From Sphingomonadales bacterium UBA7471 (GTDB lineage Bacteria; Pseudomonadota; Alphaproteobacteria; Sphingomonadales; Sphingomonadaceae): a stretch of DNA of 64,000 bases. The notes under the pieces were generated by a model. That model was given only the letters and a program-made list of their open reading frames with translations, searched no databases and was not told the DNA's origin. How positions within the stretch are numbered: position 1 is the first letter of the stretch; each line of letters starts with the position of its first letter. This document shows, piece after piece, positions 54,396-62,297 of the stretch. Both the position numbers and the translations under genes were made by a program. Location: positions 46,690 to 110,689 of the forward strand of contig DLOZ01000004.1 of assembly GCA_002479765.1 (NCBI GenBank), read 5' to 3'.

Positions 54396-54467
54396 GTGGC
54401 GTGGTTCCTCCCTATGCGCTTAATTGCAACTGCGGCGCTTGACGGCAAGCCATTAGATTGCGAACCC

Positions 54468-55292
54468 ATGCCGATGCACCGTCACATGCTCATATTTGGA
54501 ATGGGGTACACCGCCTCGCGTCTTGCCGACAGCCTTCGTGAAAGCGGCTGGCACGTCACCGGAACGCGGCGGATGAGCGGCGGTGACGCGATTGCCTTTG
54601 ACGATGAAGCGGCTGTCTGTGCCGCAATCGAAAACGCCACGCATATCTTGTCGAGCGTTCCACCTATGGGTGAGGGCGGCGACCCCGTGCTGTTGAAATA
54701 TGGCGACAGGATTGCACGTGGTGACGCCTCTTGGCTCGGCTATGTGTCCTCAACGGGTGTGTATGGCGACACGGGCGGTGCGTGGGTCGACGAGAGCGCG
54801 GCTATTGGTGAAGGGCGCCGAACCGCGCGTGCCGACGCCGACCTTGCGTGGCAGGCCTTGCGCCAGGACGTGGCTGTCTTTCGCTTGCCCGGCATCTACG
54901 GCCCGGGTCGATCTGCGTTGGAACGCGTCGAAGATGGCAAGGCGCACCGTATCGATATGCCCGGGCAAATCTTTAGCCGTGTGCATGTTGATGACATTGT
55001 TAGTGCCGTCATTGCGGCATTTGATGGGCCCGCTGGCGTGTACAACATCGCCGATGATGAACCGGCGTCGCAAAATGACGTTATCGAATATGCCTGCGAT
55101 CTTTTGGGGCAGGATTGGCCGCCGCTCATGACTTTGGACGGGGCAGGGCTGTCGCCTATGGCGCGCGGATTCTATGCCGAAAACCGGCGTGTTTCAAATA
55201 TGAAGGCGAAACGGCTGCTGGGATGGACGCCGAAATATGCGGATTACCGGCGGGGCCTCAGCGCATTATTGGCTGCGCGCGCAATAACATAG
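54468..55292 (+). CDS. NAD(P)-binding SDR-like protein (YeeZ type)
   Basis: Rossmann-fold protein of 274 residues with the atypical nucleotide loop FGMGYTASRL and the segment LGYVSSTGVYGD. These match extended SDR proteins of the YeeZ type, whose substrates are unknown. No clear ribosome site marks the start; the ATG at 54468 gives the dinucleotide fold directly, and earlier in-frame starts (54396, 54414) are possible. Confidence 0.82.
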   Translation: MPMHRHMLIFGMGYTASRLADSLRESGWHVTGTRRMSGGDAIAFDDEAAVCAAIENATHILSSVPPMGEGGDPVLLKYGDRIARGDASWLGYVSSTGVYGDTGGAWVDESAAIGEGRRTARADADLAWQALRQDVAVFRLPGIYGPGRSALERVEDGKAHRIDMPGQIFSRVHVDDIVSAVIAAFDGPAGVYNIADDEPASQNDVIEYACDLLGQDWPPLMTLDGAGLSPMARGFYAENRRVSNMKAKRLLGWTPKYADYRRGLSALLAARAIT

Positions 55293-55370
55293 AATTGGGC
55301 TGCCGCCTTGCGGGGCTGGAAACGGCTTGACGGGTGAGGGACAGGCATTCACCTAACCCCCTTCCGTACC

Positions 55371-56297
55371 CTAAGCCTTGCGCGTCTGCATTGCGACGAC
55401 AAGGCCCACCATCACCAATACGCCACCTGCCAGCGCCAATGTCGACCAGACATAGCCTTCGAAAATTGTTGACAGGATCATCGCAAGGACCGGAATGACC
55501 ACGCCTGTGTACGCAGCCTTGCCGGGGCCAATGTCACGGATGAGACGAAAATAAAGCGGGAAGGTTACGACCGAACCGATGATGCTCAGATACAGCACGC
55601 CGCCAATATATCCGGGACGCATGTCGATGACGGGCGGACCATCCATGACGAATGCAAAAGCCGCATTGGCCAAGCTGGCCCACAACATTGACCACGCCAA
55701 TATCGTGAGCGTCGGGTATCGCGCAACCTTTGGCGTTACCTGAAGCACATTGGAGACCGATGCCGTAGCGACGGCACATATCACCAAAAATAGCCCAAGC
55801 AGTGCATCGGTTCCGCCCATCGGGGCAGCGCGATATTCCTGTAGCATCAATAACCCGACCCCGACGCAGGCAATCGCTGAGCCTAATATGAACGCTCCGC
55901 CGATTGGCCGTCCAAGCCAATATTTGGCGAGCACCGCATTGGGTACAATCAACAGCGCGAATACCACTGCGACCAATCCCGAAGTGATAAAATGTTCAGC
56001 GGCATAGACAAAATTGTAGTTCATGCCGAATTGCATCACGCCAAGCAGGATTGTCCAACCGACCATTGGCCGATCTATTTTCACCGGCTGGCGCATCGCG
56101 ATGACCAGGATGAACATAGCGATGGCGGACACAATCATGCGATAGGCCACAGACCAGGTTGGCGGCACTGTGCCCAATTGATCGCGGATAACCAGCCAGG
56201 TCGATCCCCAGATAACCGACGTCACCATAAAGGGTATCCATACCCGCGGTGTCAGAAATCCGGGTTCTGTGGGGGATTCCGCTGCGGTCGTGCTCAT
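55371..56297 (-). CDS. EamA-family (DMT) transporter
   Basis: Ten-helix membrane protein of 308 residues with two EamA repeats; each begins with a Trp-rich helix (FMVTSVIWGSTWLVIRDQ). Members export amino acids or metabolites. The ATG at 56297 overlaps the stop of the threonine aldolase gene, suggesting coupling; export of a threonine- or glycine-related metabolite is a guess. Confidence 0.88.
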   Translation of the reverse strand: MSTTAAESPTEPGFLTPRVWIPFMVTSVIWGSTWLVIRDQLGTVPPTWSVAYRMIVSAIAMFILVIAMRQPVKIDRPMVGWTILLGVMQFGMNYNFVYAAEHFITSGLVAVVFALLIVPNAVLAKYWLGRPIGGAFILGSAIACVGVGLLMLQEYRAAPMGGTDALLGLFLVICAVATASVSNVLQVTPKVARYPTLTILAWSMLWASLANAAFAFVMDGPPVIDMRPGYIGGVLYLSIIGSVVTFPLYFRLIRDIGPGKAAYTGVVIPVLAMILSTIFEGYVWSTLALAGGVLVMVGLVVAMQTRKA

Positions 56298-57322
56298 AAT
56301 GTAGCGATCGCGCGGGCCAGCGGGGCGACGTCGGTCTCGGTATGTTGCCAACTGGTGACGAGCCGCGCCGCGCCCCAATTTTCGTCAACTGCGCCCCAGT
56401 CGTAAAAGTCAAAACCTTGCGCCCGCAACGCCGCCGCTTCAGTGGGCGTCAGGCGCAAGAAGATCTCATTGGCTTGGACGGGATAAAGCAATCGTTCGGC
56501 GGCTGCGCCCGCAATGATCTGCGCCGCTGCGTTGGCGGAACGCGCATTGGTCAGCCACAGATCATTTTCCAGCATCGCCAACAATTGCGCCGCAAGGAAG
56601 CGGCCCTTTGACTGCAAATGCCCGGCCCGCTTGCGCCGATAGCGCGCCGCGTCGGCGAGCGCCGGGTCAAAATAGACCAAGGCTTCTGCCCCCATGCCGC
56701 CATTTTTGACGAAGCCGAAACTCAATACATCGACGCCAGCGTTGACTGTCACATCGGCGGGAGCACAGCCCAAGGTCGCCACTGCATTGGCAAAACGCGC
56801 GCCGTCCATATGCAGGCCAAGGCCGCGATCATGGCACAATGCACCGAGTTTCGCGACTTCCGCAGGGCTGTAGACCATGCCATATTCGGTTGCGTTGGTA
56901 ATCGACAATGCCGCCGCCTGCACCTGATGCACATCGTTGCGAATGCCGTTCAGACAAGTCTCGACCGTTTCAGGCGTGACCTTGGCGCCATCGCCTTCAA
57001 TCAGCATCAGCTTGGCACCAGCGGTGTAGAAACCCGGCGCGCCGCATTCATCAACCTCAATATGGGCTTCACGGTGGCAAATGACGCCCTGATGCGGCTG
57101 AACCAGCGACGCAAGCGCGAGGCAGTTGGCACTTGTGCCGGTCGCCACCCACAGCACCGCGACATCGCGGCCGAAGACAGCGGAGAATGCGGCATCGAGC
57201 CGCGCACTCCATTGGTCACCATCATATGCGGTGTCGATATGGTTGGCATCGGCCATGGCTTGCATGACAGCGGGGTGCACCGGGGCGGCATTGTCAGAGA
57301 AGAAACGCATGCGCAACCGCAT
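56294..57322 (-). CDS. Low-specificity L-threonine aldolase family protein
   Basis: PLP enzyme of 342 residues that splits threonine to glycine and acetaldehyde. The aldolase start (FFSDNAAPVHPAVMQAM) and the PLP lysine Lys206 in SFGFVKNGG are present. HMDGARFANA holds the PLP-binding Asp. Coupled to the EamA transporter gene downstream. Confidence 0.9.
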   Translation of the reverse strand: MRLRMRFFSDNAAPVHPAVMQAMADANHIDTAYDGDQWSARLDAAFSAVFGRDVAVLWVATGTSANCLALASLVQPHQGVICHREAHIEVDECGAPGFYTAGAKLMLIEGDGAKVTPETVETCLNGIRNDVHQVQAAALSITNATEYGMVYSPAEVAKLGALCHDRGLGLHMDGARFANAVATLGCAPADVTVNAGVDVLSFGFVKNGGMGAEALVYFDPALADAARYRRKRAGHLQSKGRFLAAQLLAMLENDLWLTNARSANAAAQIIAGAAAERLLYPVQANEIFLRLTPTEAAALRAQGFDFYDWGAVDENWGAARLVTSWQHTETDVAPLARAIATL

Positions 57323-57540
57323 GGCGGGAAAACCCGCCTGTCGTCAAGCGCTTAGCGGAGGTGCATCGCGCCAATTTACAGCTTCAACATGCTTTGGGGG
57401 AACATATCATAAGGGAATATCCCGACTTCCTTCATGCCTCCCATCCCTGAGACGGCCTGCTTTCACATCGCGTGGCACGTTGGACTTGATCCTTGCATCG
57501 CGGCCAGCCAATGTCGGTGCATAATATGATTGGGGGAAGC

Positions 57541-58908
57541 ATGATGGCAAAGCGCGTGATATCTGGACTGGCTCTGCTTGCGGCCATGTTTGGGCCAGCC
57601 ACCGCAACAATGTCTGCGCCTGTCGTCATGCGCGAGACTGAGGCGCAGGCACCCGCGCTTCCGCCTATATTGAATGCCCGTGAAAGGGCCGCGACCGAAA
57701 ACCGTATTTTAGCCGCGCGGTTGGACACGATCATTCCTGCCATCATGCGCGAACAGGGCATTGATGTGTGGTTGATGGTGGCGCGCGAATATTTTGAAGA
57801 GCCCGTGGTCGCGTCGATGCTGGATGCAGAGAATATGCATGCGCGGCGCCGCACAATCCTAATTTTCCATGATCCCGGTAACGGAAAGCCAATCGAGCGT
57901 CTGACGGTTAGCCGTTATGGACTTGGCGGTCTATTTACGCCGGCTTGGGACCCAAATAAGCAGCCTGATCAGTGGCAAGCGGCCGCAGACATAATCGCCG
58001 CGCGCAATCCGGCCAAAATTGCGATCAACACGTCGGACCTGTATCAATTCGCCGACGGCATGACGCTCAGCCAATATGAAAAATTTACAGGCGCGTTGCC
58101 CGCACCTTTGCGGTCGCGGATCGTCAGCGGCGAAGCGCTGGCCATCCGTTGGCTTGAAACGCGGACGCCCGCCGAGATGGAAATTTACCCCAGCATCCTG
58201 CGCACCGCGCATGCGATCATTGCCGAAGCGTTTTCGCGTGCCGTAATCACCCCGGGGGTAACAACGGCGGAGCAGGTGCAATGGTGGTATCGTGACCGGC
58301 TGCTTCAGCTTGGCCTCGAACTATGGTTCCATCCTTCGGTCGCGATCCAGCGGGCAGGGGCGAAGGGCATGTTGGAAGGTGACGAGGTCATTCAACCCGG
58401 CGACCTGCTATGGACAGATTTCGGCATCAATTATCTGCGGCTCAGCACCGATACGCAGCATCTTGCCTATGTCCTGAAACCCGGCGAGCGCGATGCGCCT
58501 GCTGGCCTTAGGCAGGGGTTGGCGAACAGCAACCGGGTGCAGGATATCCTGAGGCGGCAGTTTGCGGTTGGACGCAGCGGGAATGCCGCCTTGGCATTGG
58601 CGCGAGCAGAAGCCGTGGCGGCCGGACTTGATCCGTCGATTTATACGCACCCGATTGGCTTGCATGGTCATGGCGCCGGGCCGTCCATTGGCTTTTGGGA
58701 TAATCAAAACGCCGACCCGCGTGGAAGCGGGGTGATAAACGCCAACACAGCATGGTCCATCGAGCTTACAACTTATGCCGCCGTTCCCGAATGGGGCGGA
58801 CAACGCGTGGATTTCCGCAGCGAAGAGAATGCTTTTTTTGATGGCAAGACTGTGCGTTTTATCGATGGACGCCAAACTGAAATCACGCTGATCCCCTCAG
58901 AACCGTAA
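57541..58908 (+). CDS. Secreted M24-family metallopeptidase (Xaa-Pro aminopeptidase-like)
   Basis: Peptidase of 455 residues with a signal peptide (ISGLALLAAMFGPATA). The pita-bread catalytic domain shows metal ligands in LLWTDFGINYLRLSTDTQ, the His in IGLHGHGAGPSIG and Glu residues in WSIELTTYA and FRSEENAFF. GGGGGAAGC immediately before the ATG at 57541 decides the start. Probably periplasmic, releasing N-terminal residues from proline-containing peptides. Confidence 0.85.
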   Translation: MMAKRVISGLALLAAMFGPATATMSAPVVMRETEAQAPALPPILNARERAATENRILAARLDTIIPAIMREQGIDVWLMVAREYFEEPVVASMLDAENMHARRRTILIFHDPGNGKPIERLTVSRYGLGGLFTPAWDPNKQPDQWQAAADIIAARNPAKIAINTSDLYQFADGMTLSQYEKFTGALPAPLRSRIVSGEALAIRWLETRTPAEMEIYPSILRTAHAIIAEAFSRAVITPGVTTAEQVQWWYRDRLLQLGLELWFHPSVAIQRAGAKGMLEGDEVIQPGDLLWTDFGINYLRLSTDTQHLAYVLKPGERDAPAGLRQGLANSNRVQDILRRQFAVGRSGNAALALARAEAVAAGLDPSIYTHPIGLHGHGAGPSIGFWDNQNADPRGSGVINANTAWSIELTTYAAVPEWGGQRVDFRSEENAFFDGKTVRFIDGRQTEITLIPSEP

Positions 58909-59124
58909 AGCCGCTTCAGCGATACCGGTTAAATGCTACCGGCTCCGGCGTCTCTTGCGTGCATCGCACACATTTTTTCGTGAACCGTTGACGACACAAG
59001 GCATTGAAAACTTTAATATGCTATCTAAAATGCATAAGTATCTAGGGTTGCAAGATCACTGGCAAGAAGCTGACTCGCAACGTTTCCGCACTTTGCGTTA
59101 CGTGACGGGTCACAAAGAAAGACT

Positions 59125-59601
59125 ATGATTATGGCAAGAGCGATGGGTGGGTTACTGGTTTTGTGTGCATTGGTTTCTGCTTGCTCTGATAGCTCGGAAA
59201 GCCAAACGGAGGAACAGGTTGCGCCTGCAACAAAGCCTTCGGTGGTAGCCGCATCAGACGTGACGACACTCGATGGTACCACGTTAGCCAGTTTCACCGG
59301 CAATGCTGTGAACGGCAAGGCAGTTTTTGCCCAATGCCGCGCGTGCCACGTCACGGATGCAGGCGTAAATATGTCGGGCCCATCACTTCACAATATAATT
59401 GGCCGCATGTCTGGAACAGCGCCTGGCTATAATTACTCGGCCGCAAATGCCGGGGCCAAATTTGTGTGGACGAAAGAAAAGCTTTTTCAACATCTGGAAA
59501 AGCCGCAGCGCGTAATCCCGGGAACAAAAATGATGTTCTCAGGCATCCAGGACGCGCAGAAGCGCGCCGATGTTATCGCTTATCTTGAAACCCCGGGCTG
59601 A
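59125..59601 (+). CDS. Lipoprotein c-type cytochrome
   Basis: Single-haem class I cytochrome of 158 residues. A lipobox ends at Cys20 (LVSAC), followed by a Ser/Thr/Glu-rich linker of about 35 residues. The haem site CRACH lies at 71-75, the axial Met in GTKMMF (about 136). Lipid-anchored cytochromes c shuttle electrons near the bc1 complex or oxidase. It points toward the convergent blh gene of the rhodopsin operon; the neighbourhood hints at a bioenergetic role, but no co-regulation is shown. Confidence 0.88.
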   Translation: MIMARAMGGLLVLCALVSACSDSSESQTEEQVAPATKPSVVAASDVTTLDGTTLASFTGNAVNGKAVFAQCRACHVTDAGVNMSGPSLHNIIGRMSGTAPGYNYSAANAGAKFVWTKEKLFQHLEKPQRVIPGTKMMFSGIQDAQKRADVIAYLETPG

Positions 59602-59643
59602 TATTGTAAACCTGCGCAAGCAGCCGCAGTCATGATTCAGTCC

Positions 59644-60558
59644 CTATAGCGCATGGTGATTTTTATAGGTCATCAGATGCTCAAGGATGAAATGCGGCAC
59701 CGTCAGCGTTGATATCAAAATGAACGCAGACCGGACGACACCCATGTCCGAAGGAACGTCGCCTTGGTATAGGAACATCAATACGCCTAACCCCAAAGAG
59801 AGCGCGGACACGGTGGCGACAATGGCTGCTTTTTTGAATTTCGAAATGCCACCCGTTTCACGCAGCGCGTCCGCCATATGTCGCGGGGAGTGCAGCCCGC
59901 AAAAGAAAACGGCAAATGCCACGAGCGGCGGCAGGAACAGGGCGGCTGTGATGCAGGCCAGAACCTCAAGCGCGCTTTGCGTGTCATCATGCCGAAACGC
60001 CCAATAAGCAAAGACAAGGCTGCCCAGCGCCGCCGGAACTGATGTCGCGCCAAGCAGCGCGGCGATCATGGCGCCGTTTTGGCTTCCCGTTAGCGCGGCA
60101 AATATCATCGCGACATCGTCGGGGCTGGCCAGCGCAGGCAAGGCGACCAATGCCCACCCAACCATCATAGCCAGAAACGGATCAGCGCCGCCACGCCAAT
60201 CGCGGCTGAAATGGACTATAGAAATGAGCAGGAATGCAATGAGCGCAAGCTCCGGAAGCTGCAGCCATAAGACGACCATAGCCGCCGCGCATCCCAGATA
60301 GCTGCCGATAATCTTGGTCCTACCGGCCCAACCGTTTTGCCCGAAATGGGCGGCAGCGATTTCGACATCCAGCGTGCCGTGGGGAATACCTGCAAGCACG
60401 ATAGCCAGAGCAGCCAGCATATTGGCCTCAACGCTGTCCATGCCGCCCAGAAGGCGGTCCAGGGCAATCAGCAGCAACGTTGCTGCCGGTAACGCAAACA
60501 GGCGCAACATTTTGGACAATGTTGCGCCTGCAATATGCGGATGTAAAATAATATTCAT
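59644..60558 (-). CDS. blh: Brp/Blh-family beta-carotene 15,15'-dioxygenase
   Basis: Cleaves beta-carotene into two retinal molecules, giving the chromophore for the rhodopsin. The 304-residue polytopic membrane protein has the family's iron-binding histidines in GIPHGTLDVE (about residue 60), IVHFSRDW (about 116) and GLHSPRHM (about 223 and 227). It begins 52 bases after the rhodopsin stop on the same strand, so the two form an operon. The start is uncertain, as no clear ribosome site is visible; a longer start at 60594 exists. Confidence 0.9.
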   Translation of the reverse strand: MNIILHPHIAGATLSKMLRLFALPAATLLLIALDRLLGGMDSVEANMLAALAIVLAGIPHGTLDVEIAAAHFGQNGWAGRTKIIGSYLGCAAAMVVLWLQLPELALIAFLLISIVHFSRDWRGGADPFLAMMVGWALVALPALASPDDVAMIFAALTGSQNGAMIAALLGATSVPAALGSLVFAYWAFRHDDTQSALEVLACITAALFLPPLVAFAVFFCGLHSPRHMADALRETGGISKFKKAAIVATVSALSLGLGVLMFLYQGDVPSDMGVVRSAFILISTLTVPHFILEHLMTYKNHHAL

Positions 60559-60610
60559 ACAGGAATGTACGCCGCCACAGCGGCGCACGTCCACTGTTTA
60601 TCCGAAGGCC

Positions 60611-61357
60611 TTAGCCATATTCGGCTTGCGACTTGCGCACGGCGATCATGTAAATCAAGACGCCGACGCCTGCCTTTGCGATCAAGTCAGCGATTGTGTA
60701 GCCGACTTGTACGCCAACGGTTACGTCCGAACCGCTCAGATTGGTGTACGGGATCATGTATACGATCGGGTAGAAACCCCATGATGCGAAGGTCAGCAAG
60801 CGTGCCTTCTTTACCAGTTCGCGTACATTTTCTGGTTGGTTGTTGATGGATGCACCAAGACCGGCGAACAGCTGCCACATGATGTAGACAAACGGGATTG
60901 CCGACAATGTGCCCCACAATACGCGGGTTGGAATGTCCGTTGCGATTTCACCTGGATAGCCCAAAATGATCATCAATGCAGCGGCACCGCCAAGCTTGAA
61001 CGCCTTGGAGACGGTTTCTTCTTCGCTCAAACGCATCACGAGGATGAGTTCGATGAGAAGCAATGGCACGGTGAGCAACCAGTCGACATAGCGATAGGCA
61101 TCGTTAAATGCATAGCCGCTGGCCGCTACTACGCCGCCTTCAACGGAATATGCAGCTTCCCAGCTTTCGAAAATACGGAAATAATGATATGCGGCGATGG
61201 CGCAAACCAAGCCGGAAATGGTGAGCGCTGTCTTGTAGGCTGGGCCCACTTGCGAGCGGCCGAGCCACAAAAACAGCGTTGCTGCTGCCATAGTGGCAAA
61301 TGTAAATGAGAATGCATTGTAGACCAAGGAATATTGGCCAAAAGTTAGATTTTCCAC
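60611..61357 (-). CDS. Light-driven proton-pumping rhodopsin (xanthorhodopsin/proteorhodopsin type)
   Basis: Seven-helix retinal protein of 248 residues. Helix C reads RYVDWLLTVPLLLIE: Asp92 (proton acceptor), Thr96 and Glu103 (proton donor) give the DTE pattern of outward proton pumps. Leu100 occupies the tuning position (105 in proteorhodopsin), predicting green absorption. His58 matches the His75 that pairs with the acceptor, and Asp224 and Lys228 (Schiff base) lie in helix G. Gly149 in LWGTLSAIPF aligns with Gly156 of xanthorhodopsin, allowing a carotenoid antenna. The GTG at 61357 is chosen because AGGGGGAG lies 7 bases upstream; an in-frame ATG at 61408 has no ribosome site. Confidence 0.93.
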   Translation of the reverse strand: MENLTFGQYSLVYNAFSFTFATMAAATLFLWLGRSQVGPAYKTALTISGLVCAIAAYHYFRIFESWEAAYSVEGGVVAASGYAFNDAYRYVDWLLTVPLLLIELILVMRLSEEETVSKAFKLGGAAALMIILGYPGEIATDIPTRVLWGTLSAIPFVYIMWQLFAGLGASINNQPENVRELVKKARLLTFASWGFYPIVYMIPYTNLSGSDVTVGVQVGYTIADLIAKAGVGVLIYMIAVRKSQAEYG

Positions 61358-61433
61358 GATTTTTCTCCCCCTTTGCGACATCATTTCGGATGTCGGGGCA
61401 TTTTTCATAAACGCTGACCTGGGGACAACAACC

Positions 61434-61449
61434 TAACCTTTATACCATG
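61434..61449. promoter_or_regulatory. Candidate EL222-type LOV regulator binding site
   Basis: TAACCTTTATACCATG contains CCTTTA-N2-CCATG, identical in spacing and bases to the core of the synthetic EL222 site C120 (TAGGCCTTTAGTCCATG, quoted from memory). Its centre is about 59 bases upstream of the predicted start of the LOV gene transcript and it overlaps the extended -10 of the rhodopsin promoter. Confidence 0.55.
61439..61447 (-). promoter_or_regulatory. Extended -10 element of the rhodopsin promoter
   Basis: On the minus strand it reads TGGTATAAA, a TGn-extended -10. No -35 is recognisable at the right distance, which is typical of a regulated promoter. It would give a leader of about 75 bases before the GTG start. 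Confidence 0.45.
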
Positions 61450-61466
61450 TTTTTGTGATATGGCCC

Positions 61467-61494
61467 TCGACATCGCGGAACTGGCATATATAAT
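61467..61494 (+). promoter_or_regulatory. Promoter of the LOV regulator gene
   Basis: TCGACA at 61467-61472, a 16-base spacer and a perfect TATAAT at 61489-61494. Transcription would start near 61501, leaving a short leader with GGGAGG at 61528-61533. Confidence 0.6.
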
Positions 61495-61542
61495 GGTTAA
61501 CGCTGAAATGCGCCTATGGGGGTACGCGGGAGGCACTGCAAT

Positions 61543-62157
61543 TTGGACGTAGTTGGCCGGTCTAACGAGAAACTAGACGCGCTAATCGCGAATAGCCCGA
61601 TAGCGTCGGTGATCAGCGACCCGCGTCAAAACGGCAATCCAATCATTGCCTGTAATGCTGCGTTTCTTGAACTGACGGGCTATGCGGAACATGAAATCAT
61701 TGGGCGGAACTGCAAATTTTTGGCCGGCCCAGAGACTGAACCTTGGTTAACCGAAACGATCAGCAATGGCGTTCAACGTCACGCCCCGGTCATGGTCGAA
61801 ATTTTGAACTACAAACGCGATGGCACACCCTTTCGCAATGCAGTGCTGGTTGCGCCGTTGTTTGACGAAGAAGGTGAACTTGAGTTCTTTCTTGGTTCTC
61901 AGGTCGAACTTGAACCCAGTACGCCAGTGTCTTACGAGAGCCGTCATGCTGCGGCCGCGACGGCGGTGAAGGCATTGTCACGGCGGCAGCGTGAAGTGTT
62001 GGCCGAAATGGCGCTGGGCCATTTGAACAAGCAAATCGCCTTCCGGCTTGGGCTCAGTGAGCAAACGGTAAAAATGCACCGTGCGTTGTTGATGGAGCGG
62101 TTGGGCGCAGCCTCAACTGCCGAAGCCATCCGCATTGCGGTAGAGGCCGGGCTTTAA
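61543..62157 (+). CDS. LOV-HTH (LuxR) blue-light transcription factor, EL222-like
   Basis: Photoreceptor and DNA-binding protein of 204 residues. The LOV domain (about 12-125) has the flavin-adduct Cys57 in GRNCKFLAGPETEPW, the flavin-binding NYKRDGTPFRNA and the signalling Gln in FFLGSQVEL. A LuxR helix-turn-helix follows (LSRRQREVLAEMALGHLNKQ; GLSEQTVKMHR). The layout and many blocks match EL222 of Erythrobacter litoralis, which dimerises and binds DNA in blue light. The TTG at 61543 is preferred because GGGAGG lies 9 bases upstream; an ATG at 61516 without a ribosome site would add nine residues. Divergent from the rhodopsin operon. Confidence 0.9.
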   Translation: MDVVGRSNEKLDALIANSPIASVISDPRQNGNPIIACNAAFLELTGYAEHEIIGRNCKFLAGPETEPWLTETISNGVQRHAPVMVEILNYKRDGTPFRNAVLVAPLFDEEGELEFFLGSQVELEPSTPVSYESRHAAAATAVKALSRRQREVLAEMALGHLNKQIAFRLGLSEQTVKMHRALLMERLGAASTAEAIRIAVEAGL

Positions 62158-62232
62158 TCTGCGCATTTGCTGTAACGGCGGCTCACGCGCTGCCTCGGCA
62201 AGACGTGGCGTCAAGGACGCAATGACTAGCCT

Positions 62233-62273
62233 CCAAATAAAAAGGCCCGGCAGTCCCCCAACCGCCGGGCCTT
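62233..62273 (-). terminator. Rho-independent terminator of glnA
   Basis: AAGGCCCGGC at 62242-62251 pairs perfectly over 10 bases with 62264-62273. On the minus strand the stem is followed by TTTTTATTT. It lies about 25 bases after the glnA stop. Confidence 0.88.
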
Positions 62274-62297
62274 ACGCTAATGATCCGATGCGTAGGA

